This document shows, one piece after another, positions 25,153-34,352 of a stretch of DNA of 64,000 nucleotides. This DNA comes from Candidatus Gastranaerophilales bacterium. GTDB taxonomy: Bacteria > Cyanobacteriota > Vampirovibrionia > Gastranaerophilales > Gastranaerophilaceae. Below the pieces are notes generated by a model. The model made no database searches, was not told the origin of the DNA, and saw only the letters and a list, made by a program, of their open reading frames with translations. The stretch is from contig CALUQG010000002.1 in the NCBI GenBank assembly GCA_944322855.1, forward strand, positions 62,001-126,000, in the 5' to 3' direction. The translations under genes and the position numbers were made by a program. Each line of letters begins with the position of its first letter. The first letter of the stretch is position 1.

Positions 25153-25193
25153 GTCAAGTTCATAATTTTTTACTTTTACATTCCTTTACACAG

Positions 25194-25209
25194 TTGAGCA
25201 ATTATTCAA
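25194..25209. promoter_or_regulatory. ArsR/SmtB-type operator 3
   Basis: TTGAGCAATTATTCAA, next to a TATAAT at 25218-25223, so it would cover the promoter of the repressor gene. Confidence 0.7.
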
Positions 25210-25240
25210 TTATGATATAATTATATAAAGAGGAATTTAT

Positions 25241-25591
25241 ATGGAATTTAAAAAAGCAGATTGCTATGCAACTAATATTGATATAGTAAATAAAGTGAAG
25301 CCTAATATGCCAGAAATAGGAATGCTTTATGATTTGTCCGAGTTTTTCAAAGTTATGGGCGACAGCACTCGTATCCAGCTTTTGTGGGCTCTTGAAGAAA
25401 GTGAAATGTGTGTCGGAGATCTTGCTGTACTTTTGAACATGACGAAATCAGCTGTTTCTCACCAGCTCAAGGTCTTGAGAACCGCAAAACTTGTTCGTTC
25501 CAGAAAAAAAGGCAAAAATGTTTATTATGCGCTTGATGACCACCATGTAAAAATGATTTTGGAAAAAGCTCTGGAACATGTTGGAGAATAG
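25241..25591 (+). CDS. ArsR/SmtB-family metal-sensing repressor
   Basis: 116 residues. Winged helix with FKVMGDSTRIQLLWALEES, EMCVGDLAVLLNMTKSAVSHQLKVLR and a C-terminal helix DDHHVKMILEKALEHVGE that reproduces the alpha-5 zinc site (D-x-H, then H-x-x-E) of SmtB/ZiaR/CzrA. A Cys in helix 3 (EMCVGD) and an N-terminal Cys recall the CadC site too. Metal binding should release DNA and de-repress the divergent pump and itself. Start ATG has AAAGAGGA upstream. Confidence 0.93.
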   Translation: MEFKKADCYATNIDIVNKVKPNMPEIGMLYDLSEFFKVMGDSTRIQLLWALEESEMCVGDLAVLLNMTKSAVSHQLKVLRTAKLVRSRKKGKNVYYALDDHHVKMILEKALEHVGE

Positions 25592-25693
25592 ACGGCAGCT
25601 GCGGCATTGGATAGATAAAACAGCGGTTTCACTATCATAATAACTTTGTGCTAAAATTATTCCATAGATTAGTATAAATTAAGGATTTTAAAT

Positions 25694-27142
25694 ATGGTTT
25701 CACAAGCAGTCAGAGATAAATATGAGGTAGTAATAGGTCTTGAGGTTCACGCTCAGCTAAAAACAAAATCGAAAATATTTGCGCCTGATTCTACGGAATT
25801 CGGTGCTGAACCAAACACCCATACAAGTACAATTACTCTTGGCATGCCGGGTGTACTTCCGGTTTTGAATAAAGAATGTGTGAATATGGGAATACTTCTT
25901 GGTCTGGCTTTGAATTGTGAAATTCCTAAAAGATGTAAATTCGACAGAAAACAATATTTTTATCCTGATCTTCCGAAAGGATATCAGATTTCTCAATATG
26001 ACCAGCCTATATGTGTAAACGGATGGATAAATATAAAAGGCAAAAAAATAGGTATTACACGTGCACACCTTGAAGAAGATGCCGGAAAACTTGTTCATGC
26101 CGGTGCAGACGGTCTGGCTGGTTCGTTGTATTCTCTGGTTGATTTAAATCGTGCCGGTACTCCGCTTCTTGAAATTGTTTCAGAACCTGATATGCGTTCA
26201 AGTGATGAAGCAAGAGCTTATATGGAAGAATTGAGAAACATAGTTCGTTACATCGGAGTTTGTGACGGCAACCTCGAAGAAGGTTCTATGAGATGTGATG
26301 CTAATATCTCTGTTATGCCGAAAGGCTCAGACAAGTTTGGTACGAGGGCTGAAATCAAAAATATCAACAGCTTTTCTGCATTGCAAAGAGCGATTGAGTA
26401 TGAAATAGACAGACAAATTGAAATTGTTGAAGAAGGTGGAGAAGTCGATCAGGAAACACGTCTTTGGGATGACAATCAAAAAGTCACAAAGACGATGAGA
26501 AGCAAAGAGGATGCGAATGATTACAGGTACTTCCCTGAACCTGATTTGATGCCGGTTGAGATATCCAGAGAATGGGTAGAACAGATTAGAGAGAAAATGC
26601 CTGAGCTGCCGGAAGCTAAACGTAAAAGATATGAAAGTCTCGGTTTGAGCGCTTATGATGCCAATGTTATGGTTGAGCAAATGGAAACAGCTTTGTTCTA
26701 TGACGAAGTTTTGAAACTCGGTGCCGACTATAGAATAGCTAATAACCTGCTTGTTGGTGATATTACAGCTTATCTGAAAGAAAATAATATAAATATAAAT
26801 CAGACAAAACTTAAACCGGCAGCACTTGCTGAGTTAATTGAAATGATTACGAAAGGTACTATATCTAACAACATTGCAAAAAAAATTCTTCCTCAAATGC
26901 TTGAAAATGGCGCATCTGCGAAGGATATTGTTGAAAAAGAAGGACTTAGTGTTATATCTGATGAATCTGCAATAAAAGAACTTGTAGAAAAAGTTCTTGC
27001 AAATAATCCTGCTCAGGTAGAAGCATATAAAAACGGAAAGACAAATCTAATGGGCTTCTTTGTCGGGCAGATTATGAAAGAGACAAAAGGCAGGGCCAAT
27101 CCTCAGGTAATTAACAAATTGTTACAAAATGCATTAAAATAA
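25694..27142 (+). CDS. gatB: Glutamyl/aspartyl-tRNA amidotransferase subunit B
   Basis: 482 residues, normal GatB length. With GatA and GatC it converts Glu-tRNA(Gln) to Gln-tRNA(Gln). Motifs: YEVVIGLEVHAQLKTKSK at the start, FDRKQYFYPDLPKGYQISQ, LEEDAGKLVH, DLNRAGTPLLEIVSEPD, and the C-terminal helical domain ending GRANPQVINKLLQNAL. gatA and gatC are not in the window. A terminator follows. Confidence 0.96.
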   Translation: MVSQAVRDKYEVVIGLEVHAQLKTKSKIFAPDSTEFGAEPNTHTSTITLGMPGVLPVLNKECVNMGILLGLALNCEIPKRCKFDRKQYFYPDLPKGYQISQYDQPICVNGWINIKGKKIGITRAHLEEDAGKLVHAGADGLAGSLYSLVDLNRAGTPLLEIVSEPDMRSSDEARAYMEELRNIVRYIGVCDGNLEEGSMRCDANISVMPKGSDKFGTRAEIKNINSFSALQRAIEYEIDRQIEIVEEGGEVDQETRLWDDNQKVTKTMRSKEDANDYRYFPEPDLMPVEISREWVEQIREKMPELPEAKRKRYESLGLSAYDANVMVEQMETALFYDEVLKLGADYRIANNLLVGDITAYLKENNININQTKLKPAALAELIEMITKGTISNNIAKKILPQMLENGASAKDIVEKEGLSVISDESAIKELVEKVLANNPAQVEAYKNGKTNLMGFFVGQIMKETKGRANPQVINKLLQNALK

Positions 27143-27176
27143 AAAAAATGGGCATTATATATATATAAGGATAAAA

Positions 27177-27212
27177 AGAGGGAGGCAGTTAAAAACTAGC
27201 CGCCCTCTTTTG
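27177..27212 (+). terminator. Terminator after gatB
   Basis: AGAGGG-A-GGC ... GCC-G-CCCTCT stem (27177-27208) followed by TTTTG. Confidence 0.85.
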
Positions 27213-27327
27213 TTAGGAAAATATAGGAAGAAAAATATGTAACGAAATGTAACAGATATATGAAATATTGAAATCGTATATAAAATAATGTTTTTATTAT
27301 AATGTGTGTAATGTAAAAGGTGTAAAC

Positions 27328-28566
27328 ATGGATTTTTCAATCAACAACGTAAGTGCAACAAGAAAAGGTCAAGCAGCACAAAATGCTGAAACAACAGTTC
27401 CAGTTGAAGATACAAATCTTTTTGGTACTGAAAATGAAACTGAAGTAAAAGCATCTGAAGCTGACATGACACAGCTTGAAGCTGAACTTGCTCAATATCA
27501 GGCAGAGCTTGATCAGCTTGAAAGTGAAAGAGCTAAATATGAAGCTGACCAAAAAGAATTGGAAGCTCAAAAAAGAACTCTTGAATCAAGAAAAGCTAAG
27601 CTTGAAGCTGAAATTGAAGCAAACAACAAACAAATCGAATCTTATGTTTCTGAAGTTGAAAAATACAATGAAGAAGCTCAGAAAGAACAAGAAGAGTTAG
27701 ATGCTTTGCAGGCTCAATACGACGAACAAACAAGAGAAATCGATGAATTAAACAATAAGTTGAGCGAAAGAATCGATGAAATTGTTGCAAATTCTAATGA
27801 AGAAGTAAGAGCTCAAAAAGAAAAAATCCAAAAAGCAACAGAAGAAGCTTATCAGAAAGTTCAATCCGGAGAAATTGAAGAAGACGAAGTTTCACAATAT
27901 GTAGCAGGAAAAATCGGTACTTCTGAAATTTCAACATCAAGCTCCGTATTTTCTGAAATAAATTCTTTAAATGGTCAAATTAAAGCATTGATTGAATCAT
28001 CTTCATCAATCCTTAGCCAAATTGGTGCTAAACAAACTAACATTAATAAATTGCAGGCACAAATTACAAGCGGCAATAATGCAATTAATAGTGTAACTGC
28101 TAAAAATGATGCAAAAGAACAAGAAGTTTCAGAACTCGATAGTGAAATTTCTGTAATTGATAAAGAAATGGCTTCTAATGATAAACAAATAGCCAAAATT
28201 GATAACAAAATCTCAAAAGTTGAAAATAAAATCAGCGACATAATGAATTCTATTGACGAAGCAAAAGGCGAAGCTGTTGAAACAACTGGCAATACAAACA
28301 ATACAGTAACAAATAACGATATACAAACTGTTGTAAATTCTCAGTCTTCTGCAGCTGTTGAAGAAAAAACAATAATAAGCGGCAATGCTGTAAATTCTTA
28401 TAATCCTTTTGTTTCTGTATCTTATGAAGAAGTTGATTATTCAAGCCTTGTTCAAACACTGGATGAAATTTCTAAGAAAAATGACAGCAGCGTTGAAAAT
28501 GCCAGAACAATCATTGATGCTAATAAACAAGAAATCAGAAAAATGTTCCAGGATGTTTTAAAATAA
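27328..28566 (+). CDS. Long coiled-coil protein of unknown function
   Basis: 412 residues from ATG at 27328 (AAAAGG seven bases upstream). No signal peptide. Residues about 50-180 form a continuous heptad-rich rod (QLEAELAQYQAELDQLESE and similar); a second coiled coil lies at about 225-325; a Thr/Asn/Ser linker (GNTNNTVTNND) and a C-terminal helix follow. Acidic and Lys-rich, no enzymatic motif. It could be a cytoskeletal or surface rod protein. Convergent with the Ala-rich rod protein at 28655, sharing the terminator between them. Confidence 0.75.
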   Translation: MDFSINNVSATRKGQAAQNAETTVPVEDTNLFGTENETEVKASEADMTQLEAELAQYQAELDQLESERAKYEADQKELEAQKRTLESRKAKLEAEIEANNKQIESYVSEVEKYNEEAQKEQEELDALQAQYDEQTREIDELNNKLSERIDEIVANSNEEVRAQKEKIQKATEEAYQKVQSGEIEEDEVSQYVAGKIGTSEISTSSSVFSEINSLNGQIKALIESSSSILSQIGAKQTNINKLQAQITSGNNAINSVTAKNDAKEQEVSELDSEISVIDKEMASNDKQIAKIDNKISKVENKISDIMNSIDEAKGEAVETTGNTNNTVTNNDIQTVVNSQSSAAVEEKTIISGNAVNSYNPFVSVSYEEVDYSSLVQTLDEISKKNDSSVENARTIIDANKQEIRKMFQDVLK

Positions 28567-28584
28567 TATTAAATTTTATAAACA

Positions 28585-28614
28585 AAAACTCCGTTTTATA
28601 GCGGAGTTTTTTGT
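28585..28614. terminator. Bidirectional terminator
   Basis: AAAACTCCG / CGGAGTTTT stem with A-run on one side and T-run on the other, placed between two convergent genes. Confidence 0.9.
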
Positions 28615-28654
28615 TGTTTATTTTTGTATATAATCCTGTTTTATCTGAGTTATA

Positions 28655-30064
28655 TTAAGCTAGCTGTTTCTTAAAGAAGTTTATAGAACTGCTGTTTGTG
28701 CTGGCAGAAGATGCTGTATTTGATGATACAGTATTGGTTATATTGTTATTGCTGTTGTTGCCGTTATTTGCTATAGCATTTGAAGAGTAATTTGGGCTAT
28801 TTACATCTGAAAGCATCTGTCCGTTAGGTGTAATAAGTCCAAAGCCTTTATTTAATGAATTAGCAAGACTGTTAACAAATGAACTCAATTGTGCACTTTC
28901 AGCAGCAGTCATTTTTCTTTTGCCTGAGCTTGAACCTTCTGATGAAGCTTTATTTTGCATAAACATATTTGTCATATTGCCGCCGACACCCAGAAGTTGT
29001 GAGCCTAAATTTGCTCCGGCTTGTATGTTCTCTAGAGTTGAAAGCTTTTTGGAAGATGTTGTAGAAGTACCTTGTTCTCCCCCATTTTTTTCGAGATCTT
29101 CAAGAACTTTGTCCAATTTTTCTTTTAAATCTTCGGAAACTTGAGTTGTATCATTTTTAATTTTGTCATATTCAGCTTTTGCTGTGTTCAAGTCAGATTG
29201 TGCTTTTTGTAAAACTTCTTTTTTCTCTTTAAGGTTTTCTTCAGCTGCTTTCAAATCTTTTTCAGCTTTTTCAAGGTCTTTCTTGGCCTTTTCAAGAGCT
29301 TTTTCATCGTTATTAAGTTTTGCTTCAGCCTGTTCTTTTTCTGCTTTTGCTTTTGCTTCTTCTGCTTCTGCTTTTTGAAGTTCAGCCTGCGCAACTTGTA
29401 CTTTTGCTTCAGCTGCTGCTACTGCTGCATTTGCTGCTGCGGCTGCCGGTGTTCCTGCTGCTGCGGCGGCTGCTTCTTTAGCCTGAGCAAGAGTTGCTTG
29501 AGCAGCTTCAAGGTTTCCCTGGGCTGTTTTTGTTGCAGCCTGTGCTTTTTCATAATTAGCTGTTTTTTGTTCTACTGTTTGTTTTTGATTATTAACTGTT
29601 TCAGTAGCTTGCTGCTGGTTTGCTTCTGTATTTTGTTGAACATTTTGAGCAGAATTTTTATTTTCTACAGCTGCTGCTTCATCACTTTGAGCAGTTGAAA
29701 CACTGTTTTCTGCCGAAGAAACCACATTACCTGCGTTTGATACAGGAGTTGAATTTTCAACATTCATGGATTCAAGATTACTTTTTGATTCAGAAACGAT
29801 ATTTGCATCATTACTTGAGAGTGCAGCGTTTCCGTTTTTTATTTCTTCTGCATCTTCCGGTGAACCTGAAGATTGAGGTTTGTCTACAGGAGTATGAGAA
29901 AATGCGTCAACTGCACCGCCGCCTACATATCCGCCGTTTGCACCGTTTAAATCAGGGGTATAGTCTTGAGAGTCCCAATTGCCCCAGTTATATTGCGGTA
30001 AAAAATTGTAGTTTGGATATGATATATTGGGGTATCTAAATTCTGGAACTTCTTTTCCGCTCAT
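28655..30064 (-). CDS. Ala-rich coiled-coil protein with aromatic/Asn N-terminus
   Basis: 469 residues, no Sec signal. Three parts: an N-terminal Tyr/Asn/Pro/Trp-rich region (FRYPNISYPNYNFLPQYNW), a Ser/Asn/Gln linker, a long Ala/Lys/Glu coiled coil (about 150-310, e.g. KALEKAKKDLEKAEKDLKAA), and a C-terminal Ser/Asn-rich tail (NNGNNSNNNITNT) ending NFFKKQLA. The composition is that of a surface or structural protein, but no family is recognised. Confidence 0.75.
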   Translation of the reverse strand: MSGKEVPEFRYPNISYPNYNFLPQYNWGNWDSQDYTPDLNGANGGYVGGGAVDAFSHTPVDKPQSSGSPEDAEEIKNGNAALSSNDANIVSESKSNLESMNVENSTPVSNAGNVVSSAENSVSTAQSDEAAAVENKNSAQNVQQNTEANQQQATETVNNQKQTVEQKTANYEKAQAATKTAQGNLEAAQATLAQAKEAAAAAAGTPAAAAANAAVAAAEAKVQVAQAELQKAEAEEAKAKAEKEQAEAKLNNDEKALEKAKKDLEKAEKDLKAAEENLKEKKEVLQKAQSDLNTAKAEYDKIKNDTTQVSEDLKEKLDKVLEDLEKNGGEQGTSTTSSKKLSTLENIQAGANLGSQLLGVGGNMTNMFMQNKASSEGSSSGKRKMTAAESAQLSSFVNSLANSLNKGFGLITPNGQMLSDVNSPNYSSNAIANNGNNSNNNITNTVSSNTASSASTNSSSINFFKKQLA

Positions 30065-30282
30065 TTTTCTTACTCTCTTTCTCTCTCGTAAAATTTACTT
30101 CTTATATATATGTAAAAACCAATTGCAGAGCATTATTGCTATAATTGTATATAATTTATATATATTGTTTACATAAATTAACATGCGTTTTTTTTGTAAA
30201 ATTATTGTAATATTCCCTTTATTTTAGGCAAATTTATATCTTCACTATATTTATAAGATTGTGAAGAAAAGGAGTAATAAGA

Positions 30283-30687
30283 ATGAAAATTTCAAAATCT
30301 AACTTTACTAATTTGTATAATAATATTTCTAATACTGTAAAAAACTCCTATAATACCAATGTAAAACCCCGTATACAAAAAGGAATGAAACGAGTCGGTG
30401 AATTGACTGCAGATACTGTTGATTTTATCAGTAAAAATCCCAAAAAAGTAGTCAAATACACAGCATTTGCAGCTTTGGGGGCGTCTGTAATTGCGCTTGG
30501 TATAAAAGCTGTAAAAGATTTTGTTGAAACTAAAAAACAAAACAAAATTCTAAAAGATTTTGTTGTTGCAGAACGAGAAACTATCAATGATTTAAAAGGT
30601 CTGATTGCAATGCAGCATGAAGCTATGGCAGCAAAAGATGCTATTTCCGCTGCCCAATCAAAAGTTATTGCAAAACAAGAAGCTTAA
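30283..30687 (+). CDS. Small single-helix membrane protein
   Basis: 134 residues. Basic, Asn-rich N-terminus, then one hydrophobic helix (YTAFAALGASVIALGIKAV, about 65-83) and a charged amphipathic C-terminal helix (KILKDFVVAERETINDLKG). No signal cleavage site. Reminiscent in size and plan of the proteins at the window ends but without the VD-x-x-T-R motif. AAAGGAG precedes the ATG and a strong terminator follows, so it is monocistronic. Function unknown. Confidence 0.75.
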   Translation: MKISKSNFTNLYNNISNTVKNSYNTNVKPRIQKGMKRVGELTADTVDFISKNPKKVVKYTAFAALGASVIALGIKAVKDFVETKKQNKILKDFVVAERETINDLKGLIAMQHEAMAAKDAISAAQSKVIAKQEA

Positions 30688-30709
30688 TTATTTTATAAAA
30701 ATATATCAA

Positions 30710-30747
30710 AATCCTCTGTAATACTTTATTACGGAGGATTTTTTTTA
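30710..30747 (+). terminator. Intrinsic terminator
   Basis: AATCCTC-T-GTAATA / TATTAC-G-GAGGATT stem followed by eight T. Confidence 0.92.
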
Positions 30748-30783
30748 TATTATTGTGTTCAGGATACTGTTGAGGAATAAAAA

Positions 30784-33225
30784 TTGAAAAAAATTAATGC
30801 AACAATTATATTTTCTTCATTTTATATTCTTGGTGTAATTTCATTTTTTACAAAGACTATTCCTTATTTTGCAGTTTTTCTTGCTGCAGCGTTGATTTTT
30901 TCATTGTATAAAAATTTTATTTCAAACAGAGCTGCAATTATTTTTTATTTTGCTTTTACAATTGCTCTTTTAAATTGTAATTTTCAAATAAAAAATTTTG
31001 ATGACTTGTCAAAATTCATTCCGTCACAGGGAACTATAACCGGTACTGTAGAAACTATTCCGACAACAAATAGTACCGGTAAAACAAAATTTTATTTGAA
31101 AGTTCATAAAGCTGTATTGAAGCAAAACGATAAAGAAAAAGCAGATTACAGCAATGCAATGAATGCAAGAACAATAGTTACGATTTATGATACAGCAGAA
31201 AATCTTTCAAAAATCAGAATAGCCGATAAACTGGAATTAAAAGGCAAATTGCGCAATCCTTCATATGCAAAAAATCCGTCACAGTTTGATTATTCTAACT
31301 ATTTAAAAAATCACGATACATTTTCAACTTTTTATGTAAATCAGGGAAATTGGAAAATTATATCCGAACCGGATAATGTTTACGGAAAATTTTTGCAGAA
31401 ACTCAATGACAAAAGAGGACAAATACTCGATATTCATAGAAAATATATAAAAAGTCCGAATATAGAAGTTCTTGGAGGTATTGTATTCGGCGATGACGCA
31501 ATTAATCCGCCTGAAGATGTAAAAAATTCTTTTATAAATTCAGGTCTTTTGCATATTCTGGCTGCATCTGGGATGAATGTTTCAATAATTTTTGGAATCT
31601 GGTTTTTTATAGGAATAAAGCTTAGACTGGATTTTAGACTTGTAGTGGTTGTCGGAGCAATACTTGTCGGATTTTATACACTTATGACAGGTATGGGGCC
31701 TTCTGTGCTGCGAGCGGCATTGATGATAGAGTTTGTGCTTTTGGGAAAACTCATAAATCGCAATGCCGACAGTATTGCACTTGTATTTTTTGTAGCATTT
31801 TTGATGCTTTTGTATAACCCTGCAATGATAAATGATGTTGGTTTTCAATTGTCATTTGTTGTAACATTTGCGTTGATGTTTTATTGTCCGCCGTTACTTG
31901 AAAAAATGGACAACAAAATTGTAGAATTTTTTGCCGGTGCCGTACTTATTCCTTTTGTTGCACAGTTGTTTGCTGCGCCTATACAGATGTTTTATTTTAA
32001 TACATTTGCAACATATTCAATATTTGCTAATTTTGTTATAACACCTTTTATTATGATAATAAGCTTTTTGGGCTTTGCTGCATCGATTATTGCAATGCTT
32101 CCTTTGGGACTTGCTGCAGAAAAAATCTGTATGTTTTTTGATATTATTCTAAATCCTTTTGTAGGTATGCTTGTTGAGATATCAAGATGGTTTGCGCAGC
32201 TGCCAGGTTCTTTGTTATATACAATTCATCCGTCTCATTTTCAGTTGATTTTATACTATGCAATATTAATCGGTATTGGATTTTTGATAAGAAATTATTT
32301 CAGAAATAAAAAATTTATTATATTAATTAGCATAATGTTGCTTTTATTTGGAGTTAGTTTTGTTAAAATAAATAATCAAACCTGTGAAGTAATCATTTTT
32401 GATGTCGGTAATGCAGACAGTTTTTTAATAAAATCTCCTGATAAAAAATATATAATGATTGATACAGCGCATGGAAGGCTCGAAAACAGCAAATCATCAT
32501 TTTCTCAGGCTGATGCAATTATGGGAAAATACTTAAGAGACAACGGAATAAAATGTCTTGATTTACTCATACTGACTCATTTTGATTCAGACCATTCAGG
32601 CGGTGCAGTTGATATTATGAGAAATGTAAAAGTCAAAAAACTGGTTTTGAACAAATATAAAGATAATTCAAAAACTACAAAAGCATTAATGGCTTATATA
32701 AATGAAAATTCAATAAATACAGAACATGCCGGGAATAATGAAACTTTGATAAAGGAAAAAGACTTCACTGTAAAAACTTATACACCTGATTTTAAATACT
32801 CTTCAAATGACAATGAAAACTCTATAATAACACTGATTTCCTACGGGGAATTTGACATGTTGTTTATGGGAGATGCAGGAGTTCAGTCTTTTGAAAAAAT
32901 AAAAAATGATATAAAAAACAATAAAATCGAAGTTCTGAAATCCGGTCATCATGGTGCGAAAAATACTGTATCTAAAAAAATGCTGAAACAAATAAATCCG
33001 GATGTTGCTGTGATTTCAACAGGCTATAACACATACGGTCATCCTGCAAAACAGACGCTAAAGATGCTGTCAAGCAACGGAATAAAAATTTATCGAACTG
33101 ATTCAAACAATGCAATGAAAATTGTAAGTTCAGGAAACAAATACAGATTGTACAAATATGATACAGCTTCAAAAAAGTTCGTTCTTGATTTCGAGGAGAA
33201 TTTGAGAAGTGCGCCTGCGAGATGA
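30784..33225 (+). CDS. comEC: ComEC/Rec2 DNA-uptake channel
   Basis: 813 residues, full length, from TTG at 30784 (TGAGGAA upstream). N-terminal membrane helices and OB-like part, central Competence domain with LLHILAASGMNVSIIFG and GPSVLRAALM, and a C-terminal metallo-beta-lactamase-like domain with THFDSDHSGG (His599, Asp601, Asp603, His604) and KSGHHGAKN. In naturally transformable bacteria it carries single-stranded DNA across the inner membrane; all three parts are intact here, so competence is possible. Confidence 0.95.
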   Translation: MKKINATIIFSSFYILGVISFFTKTIPYFAVFLAAALIFSLYKNFISNRAAIIFYFAFTIALLNCNFQIKNFDDLSKFIPSQGTITGTVETIPTTNSTGKTKFYLKVHKAVLKQNDKEKADYSNAMNARTIVTIYDTAENLSKIRIADKLELKGKLRNPSYAKNPSQFDYSNYLKNHDTFSTFYVNQGNWKIISEPDNVYGKFLQKLNDKRGQILDIHRKYIKSPNIEVLGGIVFGDDAINPPEDVKNSFINSGLLHILAASGMNVSIIFGIWFFIGIKLRLDFRLVVVVGAILVGFYTLMTGMGPSVLRAALMIEFVLLGKLINRNADSIALVFFVAFLMLLYNPAMINDVGFQLSFVVTFALMFYCPPLLEKMDNKIVEFFAGAVLIPFVAQLFAAPIQMFYFNTFATYSIFANFVITPFIMIISFLGFAASIIAMLPLGLAAEKICMFFDIILNPFVGMLVEISRWFAQLPGSLLYTIHPSHFQLILYYAILIGIGFLIRNYFRNKKFIILISIMLLLFGVSFVKINNQTCEVIIFDVGNADSFLIKSPDKKYIMIDTAHGRLENSKSSFSQADAIMGKYLRDNGIKCLDLLILTHFDSDHSGGAVDIMRNVKVKKLVLNKYKDNSKTTKALMAYINENSINTEHAGNNETLIKEKDFTVKTYTPDFKYSSNDNENSIITLISYGEFDMLFMGDAGVQSFEKIKNDIKNNKIEVLKSGHHGAKNTVSKKMLKQINPDVAVISTGYNTYGHPAKQTLKMLSSNGIKIYRTDSNNAMKIVSSGNKYRLYKYDTASKKFVLDFEENLRSAPAR

Positions 33226-33260
33226 CATAGGACGAATTTTATTATAAAATTTGATTAATT

Positions 33261-34334
33261 ATGAAAATATTTCTTACAGAATTTCATTATAAAAAGAATT
33301 ACAAAAATGCTTCTGATTTTATAACGGCAGCCTTGATGTACACTGTTCTGTCTGTACCGTCATTTTTTTATTTACTTGTTGTAAAAATACGCAATTTTTT
33401 GTACAAAAAAAATATTATCAAATCTTTTAAACCGTCTGTTTATACAATTTCAGTCGGGAATTTAACTACCGGCGGAACCGGAAAGACTCCTGTTACAGCT
33501 GAAATTGCTAATTTCTTACATAATAAGAAAAAGAAAAATACTGTCATTTTGTCCAGAGGATACGGCGGTAAACTTTCTAACAAGAATGTAAATGTTATAT
33601 CAGACGGAAAAAATGTTAATTTCAAAGCAGAAGATGCCGGTGATGAACCGTACTGGCTGTCTATGAATTGCAGGGGAACAGGGGTTTTGACCTGTTCAAA
33701 CCGTGTAAAGGCTGCAAAATATGCCTGTGAAAATCTTAATGCGGAGTGTCTTATTCTGGATGACGGATTTCAGCATTTGAGACTGAAAAGAGATTTGAAT
33801 ATCCTTGTTGTTGATTCTAAAAAACAATTTTCAAACGGCTGCGTATTGCCACTTGGTGCTCTTAGAGAGCCGCTTTGTGAAATTGACAGAGCGGATAAGA
33901 TAATAGTGGTTAACAAAAATTTTAATGATAAACAAGCAAAAACCTTCGCAAGATATTTGAGAAAAAAATATAAAAAGCCGTCATTTGTCTGCTCTATGGT
34001 GCCTGATATTATCTATAATATTCACACTCAAGAACCGCTTTTCGATAATGAAAATCCTGCAATGATTGCATTCAGTGCTATTGCGCAGCCGGAGCAGTTC
34101 TATAATTTTTTAAGAATGTATGATGTATTAGAAACAAAAAACTATCCTGATCATCACCTGTATACCTGCGATGATTTGAATGATTTGAATAATCTGAAAC
34201 AAAAATATAACGCACAGATAATTGTTACAACAGAAAAAGATGCTGTTAAAATTAAAGAAATTTCTTCTGAAAAAGACAATATTTATGCATTAAAACTAAA
34301 GCCAGTTTTGGATATGAAATCATTATTGGAATAA
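33261..34334 (+). CDS. lpxK: Tetraacyldisaccharide 4'-kinase
   Basis: 357 residues. Inner-membrane enzyme that phosphorylates the lipid A precursor. One N-terminal membrane helix, then SVGNLTTGGTGKTPVTAE (Walker A near residues 64-75), ILSRGYGGK, EDAGDEPYWLS, ILDDGFQHLRLKRDLNI and PLGALREPL, all LpxK hallmarks. It proves lipid A synthesis. Eighteen bases separate it from the glycosyltransferase gene, so they form an operon. Confidence 0.95.
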   Translation: MKIFLTEFHYKKNYKNASDFITAALMYTVLSVPSFFYLLVVKIRNFLYKKNIIKSFKPSVYTISVGNLTTGGTGKTPVTAEIANFLHNKKKKNTVILSRGYGGKLSNKNVNVISDGKNVNFKAEDAGDEPYWLSMNCRGTGVLTCSNRVKAAKYACENLNAECLILDDGFQHLRLKRDLNILVVDSKKQFSNGCVLPLGALREPLCEIDRADKIIVVNKNFNDKQAKTFARYLRKKYKKPSFVCSMVPDIIYNIHTQEPLFDNENPAMIAFSAIAQPEQFYNFLRMYDVLETKNYPDHHLYTCDDLNDLNNLKQKYNAQIIVTTEKDAVKIKEISSEKDNIYALKLKPVLDMKSLLE

Positions 34335-34352
34335 AAAGCGGAGAATATAGAT

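Noticed and set aside
28920-30039. Long plus-strand ORFs opposite the Ala-rich protein
   Set aside because: They are antisense shadows of the low-complexity coding strand, rich in Ser/Cys/Phe, without ribosome sites.
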